Shown here: in pieces, positions 18,213-27,855 of the stretch | How positions within the stretch are numbered: the stretch's first letter is position 1 | Layout of the letters: every line of letters starts with the position of its first letter | Assembly: GCA_024277285.1 (NCBI GenBank) | Contig: JAJRVM010000095.1 | Location: forward strand, 1 to 64,000 | Length of the DNA stretch: 64,000 nucleotides | Direction of reading: 5' to 3' | Origin: Planctomycetota bacterium | GTDB lineage: Bacteria; Planctomycetota; Planctomycetia; Pirellulales; Pirellulaceae | Made by a program: the position numbers and the translations under genes | Notes under the pieces: generated by a model | Database searches by the model: none | The model's input: only the letters and a program-made list of their open reading frames with translations | What the model was told of the DNA's origin: nothing

Positions 18213-19733
18213 TCATTCACTGAGGCTGGCCGCCACCGTCACGACGGGATCGTCTAAGGCGGCTAGAAGAACCGTCACGTCGTCTTGCTGCACCGCCCCT
18301 TGGCGAAATTCGTCCAAGGCAGACCTAATCTGATCAACGGTTTCGTCGAGAGATAATGCCGAACACGCTTCGACGAGTTCCGTCAGACGCTGGCTGCCGA
18401 ACACACGTCCATCGGCGGCGCGACATTCGGTAACACCATCGGTAACGACCAACAGTCGATCGTCCAGTAACAGTTGAAGCTCACGGGATTCCCACGTCGC
18501 GTCTTCATCAATTCCGAGAATCAGGCCGGTAGATTCCAGTTCTCGTCGCTCACCGTCGGGACACAGGAGCCAGCCAGTCCCGTGGCCCGCGCTCGCGTAT
18601 TCGGTGAGGCCGGATCGCAGGTCGATTCGAAGCAGAAATACCGAGGCAAAGTCTTCGGTCAAGACCGCTTCGACGAAGCGGTGGTTTACGAATTCTAGGA
18701 TCTCGCCCGGATGGCACCAAGTCTCGGCTGCCATTCGCAGCAACGACCGCAGCAGCACGGTCGTCATCGCGGCCGAGATCCCATGCCCTGTGACATCGGC
18801 GACACAGAGCAGTGCGACTTTGTCGGGCAGCGAGATCATGTCATAGTAATCGCCGCTGGCCTCATCGGCCGGCAGAAACAGGCTTGCCATTCTCAAGCCC
18901 GGCATCGAGTCTTCGTCGGGCAGCACATGTCGCTGGATGTCACGTGCTTTGGCCATTTGCATAGCACGGTACTTGCCTGCTGCGTCAAGCGCTTGGCTCA
19001 TCTTGTTGATATCGTTGGCTAGGAACCGCAACTCGGCCGACGAGAACGCGTCGGCTCGGCTGTCGAGTTTACCGTTGGCAATGTCGCGAACCGTGTCGAC
19101 CAATCGCGTCAGCGGCGTAGTGACCAGACGGAGTAGCACGAAGTTTACGACGAAAGCCGCGACACCGCCCATGACAAGAAAGCCGGCCAACTGTCGAGCA
19201 AGATCGCTTCGAGCCTCCTGACGAAGACTCTCCATCGTCTCGGAAACGAATACTCTGACTCCATCCTGATCGTAGTGACCAACGATGATTTCGCGCTCTC
19301 CCACCTTGGCAACGCGAAGCGGCGAATCCGCAGCGCGTTGCACTGCGTACATCATTTCGGGCGACGCACGATGATGAGCTTCCGCTTGTAATTCGGCGCC
19401 CGGCAAGACGACAGCAATATGGTGGCCTGGCGATTCACTATCCTGCATACGACCGCAGACGGAGTCGATATAACGCTGCACCTGATTATTGCCGTGACGG
19501 CGCATTTGCAACACCGCTGGCAGCATCGTCTTGGCCTCTTCATCGAGGGCAATTCTTTTCTCCGCGACTCGATGTGACATCTCTCGACGAAAGTCAAGGG
19601 CAAGGAACACCGTCACCAACACGGCGATCGGCACATTGACCGCCAGCAACAGTTGCATACGAATAGAGAGAGAGCGGAGACCGGTTATCGAAGGCGTCGA
19701 CTCACTTGTGGACTCAGAATCCATCGGTGCCAA
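18213..19733 (-). CDS. HAMP + SpoIIE/RsbU-type serine phosphatase
   Basis: 506 residues: N-terminal membrane helix (about 27-47), a periplasmic sensor region of about 135 residues, a second helix (about 183-205), a HAMP linker (about 205-255), then a PP2C-type SpoIIE domain (about 285-490) with the metal-binding motifs DEASGDYYDM, ADVTGHG and VTDGVTE plus a QQDDVTVLL end. Such enzymes dephosphorylate anti-anti-sigma factors. The start is TTG at 19733, supported by GGGGAG 7 nt upstream; an ATG at 19724 is the alternative. The ribosome-binding site sits right at the end of the CusA-like gene (stop 19750), so the phosphatase looks like the last gene of the metal-efflux operon. Confidence 0.88.
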   Translation of the reverse strand: MAPMDSESTSESTPSITGLRSLSIRMQLLLAVNVPIAVLVTVFLALDFRREMSHRVAEKRIALDEEAKTMLPAVLQMRRHGNNQVQRYIDSVCGRMQDSESPGHHIAVVLPGAELQAEAHHRASPEMMYAVQRAADSPLRVAKVGEREIIVGHYDQDGVRVFVSETMESLRQEARSDLARQLAGFLVMGGVAAFVVNFVLLRLVTTPLTRLVDTVRDIANGKLDSRADAFSSAELRFLANDINKMSQALDAAGKYRAMQMAKARDIQRHVLPDEDSMPGLRMASLFLPADEASGDYYDMISLPDKVALLCVADVTGHGISAAMTTVLLRSLLRMAAETWCHPGEILEFVNHRFVEAVLTEDFASVFLLRIDLRSGLTEYASAGHGTGWLLCPDGERRELESTGLILGIDEDATWESRELQLLLDDRLLVVTDGVTECRAADGRVFGSQRLTELVEACSALSLDETVDQIRSALDEFRQGAVQQDDVTVLLAALDDPVVTVAASLSE

Positions 19734-19749
19734 ACCAGATCTCCCCAGC

Positions 19750-22700
19750 TCAGATGCGCTCCCGCATCTTTCGCCGTACCTCGTGAGACTTATAGAAATA
19801 GAAGATCACCGGATAGATCAACAGTTCCATGATGAAGCTCGTAACGAGGCCGCCAATCATTGGAGCGGCTAGGCGTTTCATCGTATCGGATCCTGTCTCG
19901 GTGCCGATCATTATGGGTACGAGACCGAACAACGCGGCCATGACGGTCATGGTCTTGGGACGAATCCGCTTAACGGCACCATCGTGGATCGCCAACTCGA
20001 GATCGTGCAGGCTTCGTAACCGGCCCTGTTTGTCGAATTTCCTGTACGAGATATCCAAGTACAACAGCATCACTGCACCGGTTTCGGCGTCAAGCCCGGC
20101 CAAAGCAATAAGACCGACCCACACCGCCAGGCTGATATGGTAGCCGAGGAAGTACAGGAACCAGATAGCGCCAACCAGGCTAAACGGGACGGCCAGCAGG
20201 ATGACAACCGTGCGGAACACACTGCGCGTGCCCATGTAGAGCAGAAAAACGATAACGACCAACGTGATGGGTACGACGACCATCAACCGCTGATTCGCCT
20301 CTTGCATATATTCATACTGGCCGCTCCACGTGACACTGTAGCCTGCGGGGAACGTTGGCTGATCGACGATCGCCTGATTGATGACGGAGCGTGCGTTACG
20401 AACATAGCCACCGATGTCGCTGGTTGACACATCGACATAGATCCAAGCATTCAGCTTCGCTTGCTCACTGCGAATCACGGGTGGCCCGGTGTGTACCGAC
20501 AATTCGGCGACCTGCCCAATGGGGATTTGGGCGCCAGTTGGGGCCGAGATGAGCGTCTGGCGCAGTGTGGTGAGGTTGTCGCGCAGCTCGCGTGGATAGC
20601 GGACGTTGACGGGGTAGCGTTCGAGCCCCTCCACCGTCGTTGTGACGTTGGTCCCACCCAACGCTGCCAGAATCACCTGCTGGACGTCGTCGACCGTCAT
20701 TCCATAGCGTGCGACCTGTTCGCGATCGATCTTGAAGTCGACATATTGCCCACCGACGGTTTTTTCTGCGAACACACTGACCGTATCAGGCAAACCCCGC
20801 AGTTGAGATGAAATGTTATCTGCCAGCGCCGATAATGTTTCCAAATCGTCGCCCACGACCTTGATTCCGATAGGCGTCTTGATACCCGTCGAGAGCATAT
20901 CGATGCGCGTCTTGATCGGCATGGTCCAAGCGTTACTGACTCCTGGCAGCTTGACAACATCATCGAGCCCTGGGACGTGCGTGCCATCCGGATTGTTCCA
21001 TCCGTAAATTAGCTCCTCGTCGGTGATCGTTGGCTGTTCCGGCCAGAAATACGCAAGCGGGGCCTTCAACCCACGTGGAAGTCCGGAGAACCAACGTTCG
21101 ACACGCCGCGTTCGCCACTTTGATTTGTCATGTTCCAATGCGACCGTCGTTTCGAGCATGCTCAGCGCCGCCGGGTCCGTCGGCGTATCGGCTCGTCCTG
21201 CTTTGCCGAAAACGTGCTTGACTTCCGGAAAGGCCATGATCAACTTGTCGGTTTGCTGCAAGAGTTCTCTTGCTTTCGTGATCGAAATCGACGGGTCGGT
21301 CGTCGGCATGTACAGGAGATCGCCCTCCTCCAGCGGAGGCATGAACTCACTGCCCAACTGCGAATAGGGCCACAACGTCACGAACACCAGCAGCACGGCG
21401 ACTAGAAGTGTCAGCGCGCGTCCGCGCAGGCTAATCCAAAACAGCGGTTCATAAAGTCGCATAAGGATCTTACTAATGGGGTTACTATCCTCATGCGGTA
21501 TGCGCCCCCGAACGAGAAAGTACATCAGCACGGGAATGATCGTGATCGAAAGGATCGAGGCGGCACCGATCGCAAACGTCTTGGTAAAGGCCAGTGGCTT
21601 AAACAGCCGTCCTGACTGGCCAGTCAGGCTGAAGATGGGTAGAAAACTGACCGTGATGACCAACAGAGAGAAAAATAACTGCGGTCCGACCTCTTTGGAT
21701 GCGTCGATAATAATCTGCGCATGCGTACGGTCCTTGGGATCGTTTTCAAGATGTTTGTGAGCATTTTCGATCATGATCACAGCCGAGTCGACCATGACAC
21801 CGATCGCCAATGCGATTCCGCCAAGAGACATGATGTTCGCGTTGAGTCCAACCGCATGCATCAGGATGATACTCGCCAAGACTCCCGTCGGCAAAACAAA
21901 GATTGCCACGAGGGAACTGCGGAAGTGCAGTAGGAACACAATGATGATCAGAGCGACGACCGTTATTTCCTCGACCAGCTTTCCTTTGAGCGTGTCGACG
22001 GCCCGTTCGATGAGCGCCGAGCGATCGTATTCGGACTTGATATCGACGCCCGGTGGCAGACCCGCCCGCAGTTCGTCCAGCCGATTCTTGACGTTCTCGA
22101 TCACGCGATAGGCATTTTCACCGAATCGCATAATAACAACACCGCCCGCTACCTCACCCTCGCCGTCCGATTCAGCGATACCTCGGCGAAGTTCTGGCCC
22201 CACGTGTATCTTCGCCACATCTCGCAAGAATATGGGAGTTCCGTCGGGTGTCGTTCCGAGTGACACGACCGCCAAATCCTGGATCGCTCGCTGACTCGTC
22301 TCCTCATCGCTGGTGCCTCCTCCTAGATAACCGAGGCCACGGACCATGTATTCGCTCTCGGAGATCTCGATGACACGGCCACCGACGTCACTGTTGGAGC
22401 GCTCGATCGCACGGCGAACATCTTGAATCGAAAGACGGTATGCGAGCAACCGATCAGGATCCACTTCGACCTGATACTGCTTAACGTACCCACCCACACT
22501 CGCGACTTCCGATACGCCGTCGACGGCCGTCAACTCGTAGCGCAGATACCAGTCCTGCAGACTCCGCAGTTTAGACAGATCCTGACTGGCATGAACGAGA
22601 GGTTTTCCGCTCAACGGACACTTGCCCGGTTGATGGAACGCTCGCACGCGGACCAACCGTTGGCGGACGTCCGCCGGGGCATCCTGAAGCGACGCGAACC

Positions 22701-23199
22701 AATCATCAGGCTGGTCGGGATCCTGAAAAATGCCCGCGGGGAAATCGGGGGAATACCAGCCGCTAAAGAGCGAATACTCGTAGACCCAATCCACTCCGGT
22801 GGCATCGGGACCCAATCGTGGCGTGACGCCGGGTGGCAATTTATCTGCGGCAAAGCTTAAATACTCGAGGACTCGACTTCGTGCCCAATAGATGTCAGTA
22901 CCGTCTTCGAAAATGATGTAGACGAACGAAAAGCCGAAGAACGAATAGCCGCGCACGATTTTCGCATTAGGCACGGCCAGCATGGTAGTCGTCAGCGGAT
23001 AGGTGACCTGATCCTCGACCACTTGCGGAGCTTGTCCCGGAAACTCGGAAAATACGATGACCTGTACATCGCTCAGGTCGGGGATGGCATCCAGTGGAAT
23101 CGTAAAGACCGCGTAGATACCGCCAAGCACCAAGGCTCCCGCCAACATGAGCACCAAGAATCTATTGTTTACCGAGAATTCGATTAACTTACCGATCAT
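19750..23199 (-). CDS. CusA-like heavy-metal RND efflux pump
   Basis: 1149 residues, longer than the roughly 1040 usual for CusA/CzcA. The transmembrane-4 motif reads AIGVMVDSAVIMIEN, the pattern of the monovalent-cation (Cu/Ag) HME4 group as I recall the published scheme. Family landmarks include YVKQYQVEVDPDRL, RIDMLSTGIKTPIGIKV and PGVSNAW. Two additions explain the length: residues about 145-206 (22582-22767), which contain PGKCPLSGKPLV, and an extra stretch in the second periplasmic half (APLAYFWPEQPTITDEELIY). It follows two adaptor genes and precedes the phosphatase. No outer-membrane factor lies in this operon; the TolC-like lipoprotein at 48239 could serve. Confidence 0.9.
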   Translation of the reverse strand: MIGKLIEFSVNNRFLVLMLAGALVLGGIYAVFTIPLDAIPDLSDVQVIVFSEFPGQAPQVVEDQVTYPLTTTMLAVPNAKIVRGYSFFGFSFVYIIFEDGTDIYWARSRVLEYLSFAADKLPPGVTPRLGPDATGVDWVYEYSLFSGWYSPDFPAGIFQDPDQPDDWFASLQDAPADVRQRLVRVRAFHQPGKCPLSGKPLVHASQDLSKLRSLQDWYLRYELTAVDGVSEVASVGGYVKQYQVEVDPDRLLAYRLSIQDVRRAIERSNSDVGGRVIEISESEYMVRGLGYLGGGTSDEETSQRAIQDLAVVSLGTTPDGTPIFLRDVAKIHVGPELRRGIAESDGEGEVAGGVVIMRFGENAYRVIENVKNRLDELRAGLPPGVDIKSEYDRSALIERAVDTLKGKLVEEITVVALIIIVFLLHFRSSLVAIFVLPTGVLASIILMHAVGLNANIMSLGGIALAIGVMVDSAVIMIENAHKHLENDPKDRTHAQIIIDASKEVGPQLFFSLLVITVSFLPIFSLTGQSGRLFKPLAFTKTFAIGAASILSITIIPVLMYFLVRGRIPHEDSNPISKILMRLYEPLFWISLRGRALTLLVAVLLVFVTLWPYSQLGSEFMPPLEEGDLLYMPTTDPSISITKARELLQQTDKLIMAFPEVKHVFGKAGRADTPTDPAALSMLETTVALEHDKSKWRTRRVERWFSGLPRGLKAPLAYFWPEQPTITDEELIYGWNNPDGTHVPGLDDVVKLPGVSNAWTMPIKTRIDMLSTGIKTPIGIKVVGDDLETLSALADNISSQLRGLPDTVSVFAEKTVGGQYVDFKIDREQVARYGMTVDDVQQVILAALGGTNVTTTVEGLERYPVNVRYPRELRDNLTTLRQTLISAPTGAQIPIGQVAELSVHTGPPVIRSEQAKLNAWIYVDVSTSDIGGYVRNARSVINQAIVDQPTFPAGYSVTWSGQYEYMQEANQRLMVVVPITLVVIVFLLYMGTRSVFRTVVILLAVPFSLVGAIWFLYFLGYHISLAVWVGLIALAGLDAETGAVMLLYLDISYRKFDKQGRLRSLHDLELAIHDGAVKRIRPKTMTVMAALFGLVPIMIGTETGSDTMKRLAAPMIGGLVTSFIMELLIYPVIFYFYKSHEVRRKMRERI

Positions 23200-23264
23200 G
23201 GTTGCTACTCGCGATTCCGTTTTTTTGTCAGGTGTCGAGCCTTGAATGGCAAATTCACGTAGCT

Positions 23265-24635
23265 TTACTGATCGCCACGGTTCTGCATGAGCATTGCCAA
23301 GTTGGCTTCCTTCACGCGTCGCTCACTATCCAGTAGGAACTGACCCGACACAACCACCTCCTCTTCTGGCTTCAAGCCGGCAAGAATCTGCAATCGGCCG
23401 CCTTCCAATTCTTCGCCCAATTCGACTTCACGCGATTCGAACTTCCCCTCACCCACTTTGACGTAGGCATGCCCCACATGGCGCAACCGACCGTTAATTT
23501 CTTTCTGGCGGCCGATGTCAATCACCGCGTCTCGCGGCACCAGAACTTGCTGGTGGCCGATGGGAGTCTCAAGTTCGACATCGGCGAACATCGCCGGCTT
23601 CAGGCGCAGGTCCGGATTCGGAAACTCCAACCGCACGCGGATCTGGCGAGTCTTGGGGTCGACGTAGGGATAAATATAGATGACCTTGCCTTCAAGAGTC
23701 TCACCTGGCCGATAGGGCAAGGACAACCTCGCCGTTTGCCCAACAAACACGTCGTCCAGTTGGTATTCGAAGATCGTGACATAGACCCACATCGTGGAAA
23801 GATCGGCGATTCGATAATAGCGTGCACCGGCCTCCATATACATGCCAGGGAGGGCATGCTTTTCGACGACCCACCCGTCAAACGGTGACTTAAAAGCCAC
23901 TGTCTTCGCGAGACGCCCTTCTTGCTTGAATCTCGCGATCTCAGACTCCGGCACGTCCCAATAACGGAGTTTTTCGTAAGCGGGAAACACGTCGTTCGTT
24001 CCCGGTGTCAGGCTGAAGTCTTTCCTTGGCGACCGTTGGCTCTCGAGACTGAGCCGATATTCTTCCAGAGTGCTGAACAACTCGGGCGAATAGATCGTGA
24101 ACAACGGTTGCCCCTTCGCAACGCGTTGGCCAACATAGTCGACAAATAACTCTTCCACCCAGCCGCTCACCTTGAGTGTCACATCCCCCAGGAGCGGCTC
24201 GGCATAATCGACTTCGCCGAAAGTTCGCAGTATGCGTGCCGCCGAACCGTACTTGACCGGAACGGTCCTCATTCCCATGTTGTGAGTCACTTCGGTGCTG
24301 AGCGAGATGAGGCTTTCGCCGCTCAGTTCGTCCATGTAGACCGGAACCAATTGCATATTCATTGGGTCGACACCCGGTCGGGGCGAGACGAAATTCGGAA
24401 TCATTGACGACTTCCAGAACGCAACCTCACGTCCTTCCTTCTTGGCATGACTGGCCGCCTCATTCGACGGTGACTCGTCCAACATCTTGACAAAGGCAGG
24501 CGGCAAGCGTGGCACGGCCCAGGCTCGGATCGCCATTCCGCAGAGTGCTCCCAACAGAACGACGAACAGCACGGCCAATACGCGAGACGTATTCTTCACG
24601 AACGGCTGTATCACGGCTGTCGACCACCGCATCAT
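23265..24635 (-). CDS. CusB-like RND membrane-fusion adaptor (second)
   Basis: 456 residues with one N-terminal membrane helix (about 17-38). A region at about 72-101 (FWKSSMIPNFVSPRPG..MNMQLVPVY) is a degenerate heavy-metal-binding module of the CusB type in which Met replaces the usual Cys positions. The barrel-sandwich and beta-barrel domains follow (VEELFVDYVGQRVAKGQPLF, VFVGQTARLSLPYRPGETLEGKVIYIYPYVDPKTRQIRVRLEFPN). The ATG overlaps the preceding adaptor stop by 4 nt (24632-24635). It would link the CusA-like pump to an outer-membrane channel. Whether the two adaptors form mixed assemblies or act alternatively is unknown. Confidence 0.88.
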   Translation of the reverse strand: MMRWSTAVIQPFVKNTSRVLAVLFVVLLGALCGMAIRAWAVPRLPPAFVKMLDESPSNEAASHAKKEGREVAFWKSSMIPNFVSPRPGVDPMNMQLVPVYMDELSGESLISLSTEVTHNMGMRTVPVKYGSAARILRTFGEVDYAEPLLGDVTLKVSGWVEELFVDYVGQRVAKGQPLFTIYSPELFSTLEEYRLSLESQRSPRKDFSLTPGTNDVFPAYEKLRYWDVPESEIARFKQEGRLAKTVAFKSPFDGWVVEKHALPGMYMEAGARYYRIADLSTMWVYVTIFEYQLDDVFVGQTARLSLPYRPGETLEGKVIYIYPYVDPKTRQIRVRLEFPNPDLRLKPAMFADVELETPIGHQQVLVPRDAVIDIGRQKEINGRLRHVGHAYVKVGEGKFESREVELGEELEGGRLQILAGLKPEEEVVVSGQFLLDSERRVKEANLAMLMQNRGDQ

Positions 24636-26092
24636 TTTCGCCTCTCTTGTGAACCATTGGGAGTGACGGACGAGTGAGCCTTGTCCTTCGCATGATTTGT
24701 GCTTGGCATTGCAGAATGCCCTACCCTAGTTGTCCCGGCCTCGGGACGGATACCATCAGAGCCGGAGAGTGGCAGCGGACGGAACTTTCGATTCAACAAC
24801 CGGATACGGCTTTCACTGTCCAACAAGAAGTCGGGCGAAGTGACAACACGCTCACCTGCCTGCAATCCGTCCAGAATTTCCAACTTGTCACCGTCCAATT
24901 CCATCCCCGTTTGCACGTCTCGCGACTCGAACCGATTTCCCGCCAGTACGACATAGACCAGATTCCGTTTCCCTGTATGCATGACGGCCGCTTTAGGCAC
25001 GATAAGTCCATCGCCCATTCGATGAGGCTCGAGTTTCACGCGTCCAAACATATCCGGCATCAGCAATAAGTCAGGGTTCTCAAATTCTAAACGGACCTTG
25101 ACGGTGCGGCTCTTCGGATCCAAGTAGGGATAGATAAACGTAATCTCGCCTTGAAACGTTCGCCCGGGCAGCTCCGATAGCGTTAGCGTCGCTCGCTGGC
25201 CTTCGGCAATACAGTGAATTTGGTTCTCGTAGACGAACACGTTGACCCAGACCGTCGACAGATCCGCGATCCGATACATCACACGTCCGGCCGGAAGTGC
25301 CTTTCCCTCAAAGGCGTTTTTCTCGATCACGATGCCCGAAAACGGCGAGTAGTAGGTGAGGGTCTCTTGAACGACGCCGACGCGAGCCAATTCGTCGATC
25401 TGCTCATCCGTCATATCGAGATAGCGAAGCTTGACGCGTGCCGACTCAACGTTATCCCTAGCGTTGAGTGTGAGCGAAGTCTTATCGTCGTCCGCATATT
25501 TCTTGCTGATCAGAAATTCCTCTTCTGCAGCAATCAAGGCGGGCGCATAGACCTCGAACAATGGGTCATTCTTCTTGACGGTTTGGCCCTCGTAATCGAC
25601 ATACAACTTTTCCAGCCACGCCTCCATCTTCAATGTGACCTCGCCGATCAACGGTTCGGCAAAAGTCACCGTGCTCACGGTTTCCAATGATCGAATGAGC
25701 GGCCCTGCTTCTACGAGCGCCGTCGTGTACTCACGCTCCTGGATTTCCGGATGAATAAGAATCGGGCCACCGGTCGGCTCGTCGTCCGCATAGACGGGCA
25801 CCAGATCCATGCCCATCGGCGTCTTACCTGGCTTGTCGCTTCGAACGCTGGGGTCCATAGGGGACCGCCAATAAAGGACCTCACGCCCGACATTCGGATC
25901 CGGTACGAACGCCAAGATCCGCGTCGCAATACTCGATTGATAGACGAGCCCGAACAGCGTGGCTCCCAAGAACAGCGGAACGAGTATCAAGCGTCGAAAG
26001 AATCGACTCGACGACGCTCCACCGGACCGTTCGCCGCGAGTCGGATGGTCCCCAGATTCCACGCCCGGCGTCGACAACGGCTCACTCATCAT
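24632..26092 (-). CDS. CusB-like RND membrane-fusion adaptor (first)
   Basis: 486 residues from the ATG at 26092; a second ATG lies at 26089. One membrane helix (about 34-52) precedes a heavy-metal-binding-like stretch (about 73-101: LYWRSPMDPSVRSDKPGKTP, then MGMDLVPVY), again with Met in place of Cys. The hairpin and barrel regions show LEKLYVDYEGQTVKKNDPLF and LPGRTFQGEITFIYPYLDPKSRTVKVRLEFENPDLLLMPDMFG. A longer reading to 26155 would overlap the glutamate dehydrogenase and is rejected. The start is 4 nt after that gene's stop, and the stop overlaps the second adaptor's start, so the genes are coupled. Confidence 0.88.
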   Translation of the reverse strand: MMSEPLSTPGVESGDHPTRGERSGGASSSRFFRRLILVPLFLGATLFGLVYQSSIATRILAFVPDPNVGREVLYWRSPMDPSVRSDKPGKTPMGMDLVPVYADDEPTGGPILIHPEIQEREYTTALVEAGPLIRSLETVSTVTFAEPLIGEVTLKMEAWLEKLYVDYEGQTVKKNDPLFEVYAPALIAAEEEFLISKKYADDDKTSLTLNARDNVESARVKLRYLDMTDEQIDELARVGVVQETLTYYSPFSGIVIEKNAFEGKALPAGRVMYRIADLSTVWVNVFVYENQIHCIAEGQRATLTLSELPGRTFQGEITFIYPYLDPKSRTVKVRLEFENPDLLLMPDMFGRVKLEPHRMGDGLIVPKAAVMHTGKRNLVYVVLAGNRFESRDVQTGMELDGDKLEILDGLQAGERVVTSPDFLLDSESRIRLLNRKFRPLPLSGSDGIRPEAGTTRVGHSAMPSTNHAKDKAHSSVTPNGSQERRK

Positions 26093-26096
26093 CACC

Positions 26097-27455
26097 CTAG
26101 GTTTCCTGGCTATCGACGTGGTTGGAAAAGAACCGGCTGGTACCCAGCGATTCAATGGCCTGACTGATGCGGTTCAGTGCGTGCGCGTAGGCAGCCGTCC
26201 TCATATCGATCCCCTTCTGCATCATCAGACCGTAGATCGTATTGAACTCTCGAGCCATAATCGAGTGCAATCGCCCATGGACCTCTTCCTCGGTCCAGTA
26301 ATACCCACCTCGGTTCTGCACCCACTCAAAATAGCTGACAGTCACGCCGCCTGCGTTTGCCAAGATATCGGGCACAACCAGCGTGTTCTTGGCGGTCAGA
26401 ATCACATCGGCGTCACTGGTCGTCGGTCCGTTGGCGACTTCGACGACCACGGGCGCCACGACTCGCGTCGCATTTTCAGCAGTGATCTGATTTTCCAGAG
26501 CTGCCGGAACCAGTATATCAACATTCAGCTCCAGCAGTTGTTGATTCGTGATCACTTGGCCCGTCGCGCCGTTTTCAGCCGAGCAGCAGCACTCGACATG
26601 ATCGCAAACCGGACAATCACAAACACTGCGTTGGGCGTAGACATCGGAAACGGTTTTTTTTCGGTTTTTCAACTCGATGGCACAAGGAATATCGAGACCA
26701 CTCTCCCGATAAACTCCGCCTCGTGAATCACTGATCGCCACGATTCGGTAACCGTCGCCGTGAAGAAGCCGGGCAACGTGTTGACCAGCGTTGCCGAACC
26801 CTTGGACGGCGACACGGACTTCGGTCGGTTTCCAACTTTTCTTGGCTTCTAGCTCTTTGATGCAATAGTAAGCTCCGCGTCCTGTCGCATCATCTCGCCC
26901 CAGGCTACCGCCCAAAGGAACCGGTTTTCCAGTAATGACCGCCGGCGTACGTTGTCGGCAAATCTTGGAATACTCATCCATCATCCAGCCCATAATCATC
27001 GCGTTGGTATACACATCCGGGGCGGGAATGTCAGTCTCGGGACCGATAAAATCGGCAATTCGTTCGATGAATCCACGGCTCAGTCGCTCCAACTCCATGC
27101 GTGAAAGGTGCTTCGAGTCAACAATCACTCCGCCCTTTCCACCGCCAAATGGAATCCCGACGACCGCACACTTGCACGTCATCCAAAAGGCCAACGCTTT
27201 CACTTCACCCAAATGAACGTTCGGATGAAAACGAATACCGCCCTTGGTCGGGCCCCTCGTGTCGTCATGTCGTACACGACATCCTTGAATGATTCGCAGC
27301 GAACCATCGTCCATACGAAGCGGAATCGAAACCTGTAAGATCGACTTGGGATGGCGAAGCTTCTCCAACGCTTCTCCGTCGATCTCCGCAAATTCGGCAG
27401 CCCGGTCCAGTCGTCGAATGGCGTCCGAGAAGATATCACCTTGTACGGCCGTCAT
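26097..27455 (-). CDS. Glu/Leu/Phe/Val-type glutamate dehydrogenase with Cys-rich insertion
   Basis: 452 residues. The catalytic-domain motifs GPTKGGIRFHP and CKCAVVGIPFGGGKGG and the nucleotide-binding domain motif VQGFGNAGQHVARLL identify an NAD(P)-dependent glutamate dehydrogenase that interconverts glutamate and 2-oxoglutarate plus ammonium. The ATG at 27455 is chosen over 27515 because GGAGG lies 7 nt upstream. Between the helix ending KKTVSDVYAQ and the conserved ELNVDILVPAALENQI there is an insertion containing VCDCPVCDHVECCC (26580-26624): six Cys and one His, not seen in ordinary family members I know. Four bases separate its stop from the first CusB-like gene, so it appears to lead the metal-efflux operon. 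Confidence 0.88.
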   Translation of the reverse strand: MTAVQGDIFSDAIRRLDRAAEFAEIDGEALEKLRHPKSILQVSIPLRMDDGSLRIIQGCRVRHDDTRGPTKGGIRFHPNVHLGEVKALAFWMTCKCAVVGIPFGGGKGGVIVDSKHLSRMELERLSRGFIERIADFIGPETDIPAPDVYTNAMIMGWMMDEYSKICRQRTPAVITGKPVPLGGSLGRDDATGRGAYYCIKELEAKKSWKPTEVRVAVQGFGNAGQHVARLLHGDGYRIVAISDSRGGVYRESGLDIPCAIELKNRKKTVSDVYAQRSVCDCPVCDHVECCCSAENGATGQVITNQQLLELNVDILVPAALENQITAENATRVVAPVVVEVANGPTTSDADVILTAKNTLVVPDILANAGGVTVSYFEWVQNRGGYYWTEEEVHGRLHSIMAREFNTIYGLMMQKGIDMRTAAYAHALNRISQAIESLGTSRFFSNHVDSQET

Positions 27456-27855
27456 GGACCAACCTCCGAATGCACGGGAAACGTCGTGGCTCACCGACAA
27501 GTCAGTTCGTAGCAAAGCACGCTCGACGCAGTAGCGAATTAGAGTCGCTCATCAACGATGAGATGCAGCCGAACGACGTTTCTTCACGAAAGACAAAGAA
27601 TCGACGAATCCGTGAGAATTTACTCCATGTGCTGTCCAACGCATGTATGTCAGTCAACGCAGATTTCGCAGACGTCGCCAGAGCGTGAAGGCGAAGAAAT
27701 CGACCTTGACGCGAACGAATATGTGCCGATAGACGTATATTGACTGGGAATCCGCTCGTTGGATCGATTATCAGTGATCTCCGTCATCGAAACTCGCCGA
27801 TAACATCGAGCGTAGACGAGTACCGCAACCGATTGAGTTGGACACTAGGCAGATC
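27456..27855. other. Divergent intergenic region, GDH operon / Cys-rich cassette
   Basis: About 400 bases between two diverging transcription units. It carries the short motif listed at 27644-27657. No RNA gene or clear operator palindrome of the CueR, CsoR or ArsR type could be picked out by eye. Short ORFs here have no protein-like features. Confidence 0.45.
27644..27657 (-). promoter_or_regulatory. Candidate shared motif TTGACYGACATRCA (copy 1)
   Basis: Read on the minus strand as TTGACTGACATACA, about 190 nt ahead of the GDH-Cus operon start. A near-identical copy (TTGACCGACATGCA, two transitions in 14) lies at 48128-48141 ahead of the Cys/His-rich gene that leads the Czc adaptors. TTGAC could be a -35 box. 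With only two copies, chance similarity is not excluded. Confidence 0.25.
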
